Below are positions 35,110-45,159 of a stretch of DNA of 64,000 nt, piece by piece. The position numbers and the translations under genes are program-made. The notes under the pieces were generated by a model that had not been told where the DNA came from, ran no database searches, and saw only the letters and a list, made by a program, of their open reading frames with translations. Positions within the stretch are counted from its first letter, which is position 1. Every line of letters starts with the position of its first letter. The stretch is from Prorocentrum cordatum (taxonomy: Eukaryota > Sar > Dinophyceae > Prorocentrales > Prorocentraceae), in contig CAUYUJ010014260.1 in the NCBI GenBank assembly GCA_963575745.1, positions 578,976 to 642,975 on the forward strand, in the 5' to 3' direction.

Positions 35110-35735
35110 GCAGATCCAAGGTTCGCCTGCCCAATGGTCTATGATGCAACGGCAGCGCTTTTCTTAGCCGGAAGGGCCGGCGGGAAATTGACCACCAAAA
35201 GGGAGAGGAGTTCCCCTGGCCGCGGCACGTTCAAGCTCTGTCGGCCAGCTGCGGCAGGCTGGTGAGGACCCGAAGCCCAGGTGATTCTGTTGCGAAGGGC
35301 GGCGTTCTGTACGGTGCCGTTGGTTCGCTCGGGCAGGAGACGAGGATAATCAGAAGAGGGGGAGAGGCCTCCTCCTGCTCCTCCTCTTCCTTCCTCACCT
35401 CCTTCGCCTGCTCCTGCGGCCCAAGAACAAAACACGGCTCTGGAACTCATCGCCTCCGAGCGCCAGTCCCTCGGAACACGCACGCGCTTCGCGCGCTCAG
35501 CCACCCTCGACTTGTTCGCTGCTGCGTGCATGCACGCATGTATTTCACAGCTGTTCGCAGTTCCTTGACAAAGTCATCACTGGAGTGGATTCTCTTATTT
35601 GGTGCGAGCCACTAAATGCGCTCTCGCCGCCATCGTTGTCACTGCAACGGCCGCCGTCGCCGCCGTCGCCGCCGTAGCCGTAGACGTCGTCGTCGTCGTC
35701 GTCGTCATCGTCGACGGCATCGCCGTTCAACGACT
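35110..35735. other. Unassigned stretch with GTCGTC/GCCGCC runs
   Basis: Mixed sequence with CTCCTC words at 35370-35400 and a CCGCCGTCGCC/GTCGTC region at 35635-35720. No gene is supported. Confidence 0.4.
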
Positions 35736-36890
35736 TAGGAAGCTCCCCCAGATTTTACGTGTTTGCATCGTCCCCTCCTCCCTCCTCTTCCTCCAGGAAC
35801 GCATCGAACTACGATTCGAGCGGAGTTGCAGGAGGAATACATCGAACAGCTGGAATAAAATCGTTAGCTCGCGTCGTTTCACTCCGATGCTCGTAACGCG
35901 CGTTTCGCGCGCGCGCTTAGGTTCCAGGACGCCCCAGCCCGTGGCCAGCTCACAACTGCTTTCAAATAGACACGCACAATTGCCTTGAACATGAATTGAA
36001 CACATAATGAGACCGCGGATCCAACTCAGACGAATCGATACGGGCACCCCCCCAAAAAAACAGTGAAACAATGCAACGGCGGGTGCCCTTTTGGGCCACC
36101 TCTCGCGGACGTCGCGAAAGCCTCTTGAGCTAACCGCGGTAAGCAATTAAGAACCCCCCTGGGGTTATCGTTAGCACCGCACCGGAATTTAATAATTCCT
36201 GGGGGCGGTTTTCGCGGAACGAGATCTTTAGCACCGCGCAGAAGAAAAGAACATAGAAAATTCCCGCGCCTTGGCTCGGGCGGCATTCCAATGGAACCTG
36301 TAGGATTCCTAAATATTCCTATTCCCCTCCTGACTCGTGCTACTGCCGCTGCGGCGGTAACGCTGATGACGACGATGCCGTGTATGATTCGAAGCGGCCT
36401 GCGCGGGCGACTGGAACTCCAGTCTGAAACGCTGAGCGAGTCCTCAGCTAAACCTGCTCCCGCTCTTGGGCTCATCTTGGGCCTGTTCTGGGGTGGTCTG
36501 GAGCTGTCCTGGGCGCCTCTTCGGCAATCTTGGGGCCTTCTTGGCCCGTCTTGGAGCCGTCTTGGGAGCCTCTTGGGCGGTCTGGGGGCGGTCTTGGGGG
36601 CCTCTTCGGCCGTGTTGGAGCGTTGGAAGCCTGAGATGGTGAGAAGGCCAACAACCATGAAACAACATGGAAAATTAACGATTTTAGGTTATCCGTGCGC
36701 TCTCGGGAGGTCTCTCGGAGCTCTCTTGAGGTCTCTTGGAGGCCTCCTGGGAGCCTGGAGAGCCGCCCGAAAGCTATCCTGGGTTGCTTGGGCGCGTCTT
36801 GGGCCGATCCTCTTCGTTCTGGAAGCTTCCTGGGGTCGTCTTGGGCTGTCCTTCGGCGTTTGGGGGGCTCCCTGGGAAGTCGGGAAACGC
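35735..36890 (+). repeat. Composite dispersed repeat, copy 2
   Basis: This copy has the same core words in the same order and orientation as copy 1, then an array (36440-36620), an AT-richer spacer (36640-36695, containing GATTTTAGG) and more array. A stretch at 36140-36430 is absent from copy 1. Confidence 0.75.
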
Positions 36891-36975
36891 GCTACAGGGA
36901 GCGTAATCCACATGCAATCGAGGTGCAGGACGCCCCAGGAGGGGGCCCGGCGTATTGGGCTATAGTATATGCAGA

Positions 36976-37013
36976 GGGAGCGAAAGAGAGAGAGAGAGAG
37001 AGAGAGAGCGGGC

Positions 37014-37052
<39 letters not shown>
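36976..37052. repeat. (GA)n microsatellite just past the GT8 stop codon
   Basis: About 75 bp of GA repeats with small interruptions begin 11 bp beyond the stop codon. A transcript of the gene would carry a CU-rich tract at the start of its 3' UTR. Confidence 0.9.
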
Positions 37053-37063
37053 CCCACCATTCA

Positions 37064-39110
37064 TTACCGGGAGCACTGTCTGTCCCATGCGCAGTCGTCG
37101 TATAAGTCTGAGAAGTTAAGCTGCGCAACTTCCCACAAAGATGTAGCAAGCCGCTGATCATCTGCCCATGCATACACCATTGTATTTGCTTGACGCATCA
37201 ACATATGGTGCGCGTGTTTCCACCGTCCACGAAACATGTGCCGGCTCCCATGAAGAACTACTGGCGTGCCCCAGTCAGACCCATCCTTGCAATCAGCGTC
37301 ATAACGCACATTGAACTCACAAGGGAAATCTTGAAGAGTTAAAATGCCCCTTTTAGCTAGCAAGTTCAGAACATCTTGATCGCCCATACGGAGCTGAAAC
37401 TTGCCCTCTTTGGCTTCTTCTAGAATCCAAAATATATGATCTCTGGTTCCTGCATTGATCCAAACATCACTGTTGATACCAAGGACACCGGAATTATCCG
37501 CCACCGTGCTCCCTGGCACGTCGAGGCGTGGTAGAATGCCACGTGCTGCCTGGAAGGGTCTCTGTGGTCTGCTGAAGGGCCCCCCAGCCTCTACCAGAGG
37601 ACAGTCGCGTGCATGTCCCCCTCGAGACGACGACGACGACGACGACGACCCTGGCGACGACGACGACGACGAGGACGACGACGACGACGACGCCGTCCCT
37701 GGGCGCTCCCGCGCCTCTGGCGCTCCCCAACGCGACCAAGATGCCCAATACTGCTTCGAAGACTGCCCAAGCAAGCCACCAAAGCCGCCAACGGTCCAAT
37801 ATGCCTCCACGACAGCCTAAGGTGGCCCCAAGACGGCCCAAGATGGCGTCAAGACTGCCCAAGAAGCTCTCAAGACGGCCAAGAGGGCTCCAAGAGAACC
37901 TCCAGCTGGGCCCGAAGAGGCCAGAGTAACTGCCTTTCCTTAGGATGTTGATGGATTTTCGCAGGATCGCCTTTTGAGGCTGCCGTCAGCTCAAGACGGC
38001 CCAGGAAGCCTCCAAATTGGCCTCAAGACTCAAGACGGCTCGCGAGGGCATGAAGAGGGCCCCAAGACGGCCCAGGGGTTCGCGAAGATGGCCCAAGAGC
38101 GGTCCAAAACGACCCCAAGTCTGCCCAAGGGAGCCCTCAAACTCATCGTCCCTAAGAGGGCCCCAAGACAACCCAGAGAGCCCCCCACGATTGACTCCAA
38201 AACCGCCCAGACGGTCCAAGAGCGCCCTTCGACAGCCGAAGGTGCCCCCAAGAGCGTCTGTCGCGCCCTCAAGGCGCTGCGAAGAGGCTCCCAAGAGTTC
38301 CCCCCCCAGCACCCAACACCCGAGGTATCACATGTGACGGCCTCCAGTGCCCCTTCGAACTGTTGCCACTCAGAATACTGCGCTGGCACAGTGGCGGGAC
38401 TTGCCGCAGGCAGTCGGATACCCATTCACACCAGCCCTGACTGCTTGCCGAGACGCGTATTCACCACAGCCTGGGCATGTAGCACTAACAACTTCTTCTG
38501 CCATAAAAATCCCAACGTCTGTGTGTTCTTCCATTTGCCGCAGCGCAGGTTCGATTGAATTCGTTGCGATAGCGTCGGAGTCCATGTAAAGTAAATGCTT
38601 GTATTGAGTCAAAACCTGAGGCACCCAAAGGCGGGCCGAAGCACAGTGCGCGAACAAATCAACAGTGTAAACCAAGTCCCGTATATTTAACTTGCTGCAC
38701 GAATATTTGATATGAAGTTGGTCTCGGTCTAAAATATCGCTGCACACGTCGTCCACAACACACCAAAGGTCCCACTCCCCATCTTTATATTGAACGGCCA
38801 ATGACGTCATAGAGTCAATCATCTCCGTACAGTACTGCACACCGCATCCTACCTGAAACACTGCGAACTTACTTCTGTTGTCACTCTTGCCACGCCACTG
38901 TTTGCTGTGCATCACGTCATGCGATCCATTCAGCATACCTTCGAGCGCAAACAGATAGGATTGATACTGCTCATGTCGCGAGGCATTGTTCTGTATATTG
39001 AACCATGGCTCAACAGGACTAACCCCATAGGTGGCACCCTCTGCCTGCACACGCAAAGCGTAAGATTTTACAGTAAAGCAGCAAGCACAGAACACGAATA
39101 ATGACTGCAT
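37064..39110 (-). CDS. GT8-family glycosyltransferase, GXYLT-like, two exons
   Basis: Probably a Golgi or secretory glycosyltransferase that moves a sugar, perhaps xylose, from a nucleotide sugar. Exon 1 runs 39110-38430 and exon 2 runs 37549-37064, giving 388 residues. Residues 1-24 look like a signal peptide or anchor, and N-x-S sites follow at about 42, 61 and 78. The region CASARLWVPQVL then LLYMDSDA (DxD metal site at 177-179) matches the GXYLT pattern of CASQRL then LLYVDTD. Exon 2 supplies DNSGVLGIN, GDQDVLN (about 283), FPCEFN and VLHGSR, in the GT8 order. The frame is open upstream of the ATG, and a pyrimidine-rich CCAG acceptor ends at 39171, so 39110 is the first ATG after a likely trans-splice site. 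An alternative splice pair (38432/37512) gives 375 residues. Donor sugar and acceptor are inferred from family resemblance only. Confidence 0.85.
37550..38429 (-). other. Intron of the GT8 gene
   Basis: The preferred pair is donor GGT|GTGAAT and acceptor CCCTTCCAG|GCAGC, which joins the frames in phase 0. A second pair, GCTG|GTGTGA with GTGCCAG|GGAGC, joins in phase 1 and drops 13 residues. Most of the intron is CAAGA-type degenerate array (about 37740-38320 on the plus strand), with an AT-richer spacer near 37930-37980 and a (GAC)n run at 37628-37692. Exon reading frames close shortly inside both edges. Confidence 0.75.
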
Positions 39111-39170
39111 GTTCTCAGAGGCCACGAGAACAGTAATGAAACAAGAAATGGTGACCACAAGTGTTCGGTT

Positions 39171-39186
39171 CTGGTGAAAGGAATGA
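39171..39186 (-). other. Probable trans-splice acceptor of the GT8 gene
   Basis: On the minus strand the bases CTCATTCCTTTCACCAG end in AG at 39172-39171 after a pyrimidine-rich tract, about 60 nt before the ATG. In dinoflagellates nuclear mRNAs receive a spliced leader at such a site. It could also be an ordinary acceptor following an unseen 5' exon. Confidence 0.5.
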
Positions 39187-39190
39187 GTTG

Positions 39191-39211
39191 CTTGAGCCAG
39201 GGTGGCTTGAA
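39191..39211 (-). other. Spliced-leader relic upstream of the GT8 gene
   Basis: The minus strand reads TTCAAG followed directly by CCACCCTGGCTCAAG. The 15-nt part matches the spliced-leader 3' part CCATTTTGGCTCAAG at 12 positions, and all three differences are T to C in the T run. The preceding TTCAAG resembles the CTCAAG end of another leader, the nested form expected after successive rounds of trans-splicing and reintegration. Confidence 0.6.
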
Positions 39212-40146
39212 TTCAGCTGTCGTGGCCCCAATTGCCCTACTGCGTTTAAGGATGCTCCCGTTAGTTTGACGAGACATGTCGAAAATACAGTTTGCCAACA
39301 AGCTAAATCAGCATTCCCAAACCACAATGGCCCAGATTCCAATCCAGATCAGATGCCCGACCAGGCCTGACCCCAGACCAGACCAGAGCCCAGACCAGAG
39401 TCCAGACCAGACCAAATCCCAGACCAAACCAAACCACAATTCAACGGCAAATCGCTTCCAAATCCGCTGGCCCCCTTGGGGGCCAGCAGGCTGCGTAGGC
39501 TTGGCGTTCCTGCCTTTCTGCACCAATGCCGGCTTCCAATTCCCGATGTTGCAGCTCTTAGCTTCTGCTTCCGGGTGAAAATTGATCGGACGCGCGACCC
39601 CCCCACAACCCCCCCAACCGAAAGGGACCCCCTCGTGGATCACGCTAGAATCGCGCCTCCGGAGTCACGACCCTTCGTAAATTGCAACGCGCTCGCGCAC
39701 CCTTGGCCCGCCCCTCGCGAATTACAAAAAAAAGCTCGCGCCCCCCCGAGGCCGCAGTGCAACGAGCTCGCGGTCCCGAGGCCACGGCCCCCTCGTAAAA
39801 TACATCACGCTCGCGCCCCCGAGGCCACAATCCTCCGTAACTTTCGTCGCTCTCGCCCCCCCCCCCGAGGCCACAACTCCTCCCGCACATTCAGGCGATC
39901 TCGAGGCCACGCCCCATCGGAACTTACAACGCAGTCGCGCCCCCGAGGCCATAGTCTCTCGTAGATTACCACGGACTCGCGCTCCCAGGGCCACAATCCC
40001 CTGCAAACTCCTGAGAGGGGGGCTCGCGCACACGAGGCCCCCCCCCCCCCCCCGTGCAATCGATGCCGCGCTCGCGCGACCGAGGCCCCAACCCCACGTC
40101 GATGTGGTCGGCCTCGCGCCCCCGAGGCCACGAGCCTACCCAAAAC

Positions 40147-40253
40147 CTCCTCCTCCTCCTCCTCCTCCTCCTCCTCCTCCTCCTCCTCCTGCTCCTCCTC
40201 CCTCCTTCTTTTTCTCCTCCTCCTCCTCCTCCTCCTCCTCCTCCTCCTCCTGC
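40147..40253. repeat. Two (CTC)n runs
   Basis: Runs at about 40147-40202 and 40214-40253, separated by a short T-rich piece, inside the minisatellite. Confidence 0.9.
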
Positions 40254-40292
40254 ACAGAGACTCGGGCCCCCGAGGCCACAACCCCTCATAAT

Positions 40293-40492
40293 TAGGGGAA
40301 CAAGAAGTGGCATAGACATAAAAGCTCGGAGGTCCGCGCGGACTTCTCGGATCGGCGCTGGACCCCCTCCCTGGCGCAAAGGAGCGCGCCGAAGGGCGGC
40401 GCCGGAGGCGCCGCCGGGGGGCCCCGGCGCCGATCCGAGAAATCCGCGCGGACCTCCGAGTTTTTATGTCTTTGCCACTTCTTCTTCCCCTG
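40293..40492. mobile_element. 200-bp foldback/MITE-like element with target-site duplication
   Basis: The left end TAGGGGAACAAGAAGTGGCA pairs with the reverse complement of the right end, CAGGGGAAGAAGAAGTGGCA. Pairing continues through GACATAAAA, CTCGGAGGTCCGCGCGGA and TCGGATCGGCGC, giving arms of about 70 bp. Five bases, ATAAT, occur on both outer sides (40288-40292 and 40493-40497). The element splits a minisatellite. It has no coding capacity. Related copies lie near 49.7 and 58.1 kb. Confidence 0.85.
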
Positions 40493-40579
40493 ATAATGCA
40501 CGGCGGGCCCGCACTCCCGAGGCCACAACCCCTTTGTGACTTGCAACGAACTCGCGCTCCCGAGGATACGACCCCGACC

Positions 40580-41345
40580 CTACGGAGGCTGCCCCAGAGT
40601 GCCTCCTTCTCCAGAGCAGGAGAGCTGTAATCCTCTGTATTGGGACATGTGCTCGGGGGCGATTGTCGCTTCCCCGTCGCCTCCTGAAGATTTCGCGCTG
40701 GACCCGCAGCCGCGAATCCCTGAAAATAGCGAAGGACGCAAGGAACCCAAAGACAGTGCCGACCGCGCGATTTTGCCCGAGATGGCCTCAAACAACCCCG
40801 TCGTTCCAAGACGGCTTCTGCACAACATGAGGGAAACGCTCGAAACATGCAACAAGGCGTTCAGCAATAACTCCAACACCTCAATCGGTTTGCTGATTGC
40901 CAGCCGTCCTCGCGTGCTCCCAGATGTCTTCAATACGGCGCCCCTGCATCCAAACACAACCCTGATATGTCCAGCTCTGATGGGGACGGGGCACGCGGCA
41001 GAGTGTGAAACCCTTACGGCTGACAAAAGAAACGTAATCCTGGCTGGAACGATTTCCGAGCCCAGGCCAGGAAATGGCTCTGGGCGGCTTCCAGAGATAG
41101 AGCGATTCCCAATGACCATACATCTGCCGACTCCCGCTTGCTGGGGGGCGAATAAGCGTGCGAGACATTTGGCTGTCCCGCTCTCCCTTTCCCCCTCCCC
41201 GTGGGTCCAAACTCGCGTTAGCGGGGGAGCCTGGAGTGTGGAGGGGGGTGGGGGGACGAGCTCAACAACGCATCTCTGTGGCCCTCGAAACCTCCAAATC
41301 CACCCTCTTCGGCTTCCAAGATGCCCAATATGCTAACTGAGATGG
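40580..41345. other. Unassigned unique-looking stretch
   Basis: A 266-codon plus frame (40536-41336) and a 179-codon minus frame (41119-40580) overlap. Both are plausible in composition (plus: NPVVPRRLLHNMRETLETCN; minus: GLGSEIVPARITFLLSAVRV), but neither matches a family I know and I cannot choose between them. Confidence 0.3.
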
Positions 41346-41379
41346 GTGAAAACAAACTCCAGCGCACCAGAGAAGCTTC

Positions 41380-41905
41380 AAGATAGCCTCACGACGGCCC
41401 AAGAACCCCCCACGACGCCCCAAGAGGGCTCCAAGAGGACCCCGACAAGGGCTTCAAGACGCGCAAATCACTGGTCGTTCTTCGGTGCTTTTGAAATAGT
41501 CTCGCGTTTTTGCCTCTTCGGACTTAAGGGAAACTCGAGACGGCCCGAGAGGCCCCGTAGACCGGCACGAGACAGCCCTAGAGGTTCCCAAGAGGGCCCA
41601 GAGACTGCCCCAAACGGCCCCAAGACGGCCCCAGAGGCGCCCAAGACAACCAAGAAGGCCCTCAAGACGGCGTCAAGAGAGCCCCACAAAGGGCCCGAAG
41701 GGGAACTCGAAAAAGCCCCTCAACCAGAAAATGGCCCCCAGAATCCCCAACGTGCCCCAAGAGGCCCCCAAGAAGCCCCCCCCAGAGGGCGCCAAGAAGC
41801 TCCCGGGAGCCTTGAAAGGGCTCCCAAGATGTCGCCCCAGATATCTCCAAGATGCCTCCAAGAAGCCTCGCAGCAGACCCCAAGTGAGTTCCAAACTGCC
41901 TCGTC
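41380..41905 (+). repeat. CAAGA-type degenerate array with AT-richer spacer
   Basis: CCAAGAGGGCTCCAAGAGG, CAAGACGGCCCC and similar words recur. A spacer at 41460-41530 contains GACTTAAGGGAAACTCGAGA. This has the same layout as the arrays at 14.3, 33.4, 36.4 and 37.7 kb. Confidence 0.7.
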
Positions 41906-42029
41906 GTCGTCGTCCTCCTCCTCCTCTCCGGGGGGCCGGCGGAATTGCGTAAGCCCTTTGGCATTTTTGTTTCAGGAACCTTCCAAAAACCAAACTGTGC
42001 CAACACATGGATTCATGAGCTCCTGGAAT

Positions 42030-42710
42030 GCCACTTGGAACAACTGCTGGACCTAGTGCAATAGATAATTCCAGCAAGTTCCTCGCACAAATCCCGGCGC
42101 TCGCGTCCGCCTCGCTCGACCCCCTGGGGGGGAGGAGGAAGCCTCCCCCACAACGGAGGGCGCGGACCCTACACCAGCTGCTCCGCTACGCAGCCTCGCA
42201 GATGCCAAGCAGGCAGAAGCCTGTCGGGCCCGCGGGAGGCAACACCCCCGCTCACCAGGGCGGGTCGGGTGGGCAAGCAGTAGCCCAAGTCACTGTGGAC
42301 ACTACCCATAGCCACTATGGACTGCCAAGATCCTCAGCGGAAAAGACAGGCCATAAATCACTATGGCCCCCGCCACTGGCTTCTGTGGGCCGTCTGGAAT
42401 CCCCAGCTGGTATCGGCCCCAGGACGGCGCCCCCAAGAATATGGCGGCTCCCTCTTGGGGGCGCTGTGAGCCGTCTTGGGACATTCCTTGGTCTCCCAGC
42501 TGGCCGTTTGGGGCCCTTTCATCCCCGCGTTCGGTCCGCCCGTCTTCAAGCCTACTTCTCCTTGCCGACCTCGGCTATTACGGGGACATTGTGGGCGGGT
42601 GCTTCACGCCAGGCGCCTCAATGCTATCAGCCTCAATGCTATCACGCTAGACACTCAGTGAAGTGTTCACAGGTCCCATCAATTGGAGGCTGAGCGCATT
42701 CCACAATTGT
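42030..42710. other. Unassigned stretch
   Basis: A 221-codon plus frame (42028-42693) covers it without recognisable motifs. The tail holds a short repeat AATGCTATCA. Confidence 0.3.
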
Positions 42711-42714
42711 TGGA

Positions 42715-43065
42715 ACACGCGATCGGAATGCAGAACAAACTGCATGTCGAACAAGTCAAGTCGACACGCACATCAAAGTACACATCGACATCCACAGCGA
42801 TGCAACGATCCAAATGCACATTGAACGTCTAATCGAAATGGAAGTTACAGTGCACATCGAACTGTACATCGAACACGCACGTCAACATGCAATCATAATG
42901 CACCTCGCCATGTGGTTTGAAATGCCATTCGAAATTCAAATCTCCATGCAATCGAAATATAAACGAACGGCAAGTTTCAACCGACATGTGAGTCGACATG
43001 CGCATCCAAGTGCAATCACCATGCGCATCGACATAATAATCCAAATGCGAATTCCACCTCCTCAA
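42715..43065. repeat. Degenerate ACATCGAA-type minisatellite, AT-richer
   Basis: Words such as CACATCGAA, GTACATCGAACACG, ATGCAATCGAAAT and CGACATGCGCATC recur irregularly over 350 bp. This is one of the lower-GC parts of the window. Confidence 0.6.
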
Positions 43066-43139
43066 AACGTCAATGTCACCCAAAGGGTGTTCCATGGGGT
43101 GTGACTACTGTGATGAACATGTGAGACCCGCTGGGGTCT

Positions 43140-43480
43140 CTTGAACTGTCATGAAGGCCCTGGGGGGGCCAGCCAAAGATATCAAAATCATTAAAGCAAG
43201 TGTGTGGTCTCAACATGCTCGCGTGTACTGCCGTAAATGCGTCCAAGACGGCCCAAGAAGCTCCATATATTGCCACAAAACGGCTTCCAAGACCACTGCT
43301 TCCGAGACCCCAAGGGGGGCTCGAGAGGGGGAACTCGAAGCGACACTCGGAGTTCTCAACTCTCAATCCTCGGATGGCCCAGGAAGTCGCCAGCACACCC
43401 TAAGGGGCCCCAAAGAGGATCCCAGACCAGAGGCCTGGAGACCAAAGAGGCTCCACAGGGGTCTCCAGGGCACTCTACAG
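43140..43480 (+). repeat. Weak CAAGA-type array
   Basis: CCAAGACGGCCCAAGAAGC, CTTCCAAGACC and GGCCCCAAAGAGG words are more scattered than in the other arrays. Confidence 0.45.
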
Positions 43481-43489
43481 TCCACACGT

Positions 43490-44290
43490 GGACAAAAAAA
43501 GCATGCTGCAAGATTGCTGAATTAGACTTGCTGGGTTGCTAGCAGGCCCCTTCGTACCCAGGATGGTACATGGATATTTTACATTCTCAAAGGACTTCCC
43601 CAACGAGCAATCTGCACTGCAGCTGGGCCAAGGAACTTCGAGAAACGATGCTGCCTGATCCTGGATCCTCGATGCCCCCGCCACGGACATGATGCCTCCT
43701 AGAACGGCTCAAGGCCGAACGGGATCACCATCCTCCTGCTTCTCCACTTCGCCACCCCTCTCCCATCCCTCCCCCTCCGACGTCACGAGTTTTGAGTAAC
43801 GTGGGCCACTAAAGCTCTCACCCCCTCCCCTGGGCCAGCTTTTCATCCGGACGTGTCTTTTGACAGCCCACGGGCCCAGCAGCAGCTTTCAGAGACCGAG
43901 CGCCAGTAACTTGCGCCATTCTCAAATCATCAAGAGATGTGCCGGGAACGGGCTGGTGCACGCTGGGGCGGTGCACACTGCGGACGTGGCTTTGGCGGTT
44001 GAGTGGCGCACAGACGTATCGCACCCCGCCAGCGATGCACACTGGAGAACATGCTCCAGATCCACACGGTGTACAGCGGGATCTCGTACATGACAGAAAC
44101 ACACTACACACGCCCACTGTGCACAACTGTGGGCGTCCCCAGTGCTCATTATTTGGAGCCTCGAAGGCAAGAGGATTTGACGCATCACTGTGATGCCTGG
44201 ATCTGGGGGCCAATCACTGTGCACCACGAGGCCGGTCACCGCACCGCGGCCCTGTGGCGGCCAAGCGAGGGGCCAGGACGAAGGAGGACA
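43490..44290. other. Unassigned stretch
   Basis: Mixed unique sequence without a recognisable gene. Short frames are open on both strands. Confidence 0.3.
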
Positions 44291-44294
44291 GGAG

Positions 44295-44535
44295 ACGAGC
44301 CTGCGAGGGGGACGGACGCACCGAGACGCGGGAGGGGGGGAAAGAGGGAGGAGAGGGAAGGGAGGGGGAGGGAGGGGGGACCGGAACGAGAGGCAGGGCG
44401 TGGACGGGATGGGGAGGGGAGGGGAGGGGCGACGCGACGGAGAAAGAAGGGCAAGGAAGGAGGAGGAGGAGAAGGAGGAGGAGGAGGAGGAGGAGGAGGA
44501 GGAGGAGGAGGAGGAGCAAGGAGGGGAAAGGCCGG
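44295..44535. repeat. Purine-rich tract with (GGA)n
   Basis: G/A-rich plus strand with a GGA run at 44458-44515. Confidence 0.85.
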
Positions 44536-45159
44536 GGCGGGCCAGAAGGGAGGGGCGAGCAGGAGAGAGCACGGAGGCGAAGGATATCCTGGGAGGAAGC
44601 GGGGCCGGGGCTGGGCAAGAACAGGGCGTTGGCCACCAGGGGCCCCGCCGAGCAGGCACTGAGCCACGCTCTCGGCCTCCTCCCCCCTCCGCCTCCTCGT
44701 CCTCCGCCTCCTCCTCCTCCTCCTCCTGGCTCTTCCCCCGGAGGTCTATGGGCCCTGCCCCAGGAGAGAAGGGAGCAAGATGTCCAGAAGCGTCGTTACG
44801 TACTTCAGGGGGCGCGGCCTTGCACTGCGACTTCTGGCCAGGGGTGCCTGTCCAGAGGATCGTTCCGCTGGTCGTCCCGCGGTTGTCGTGGTGGATTGTC
44901 CCGTGGTTGTTCCGCATGGCTCTCGTTCGGCCACGACCCAGACTAACGCCCGCGCGTCGTGCAGACACAAACAAGCGCGCGTGGTCAGCACAACCGCCGA
45001 CATTCTGGGAAGTGAGAAAATTACCCTGGCGACGTACCCAACCCCTGCGCAATGCGGGGCATGAGTCGCTTTGGAGACGTTATATGGAGGTAATGACGTG
45101 ACATGGACGCAAATACTTCTGCGAGCGACATTCGTGAGGCTCAAAGCCCCCCAAGGATT

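Larger units (their letters stand above)
39600..40570. repeat. Minisatellite of about 42-46 bp (CGCGCCCCCGAGGCCACAA)
   Basis: CCCGAGGCCAC words recur at roughly 42-46-bp spacing, with AACGCGCTCGCGCC between them. The array is interrupted by (CTC)n runs and by the foldback element at 40293-40492, and resumes at about 40515. Confidence 0.8.
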
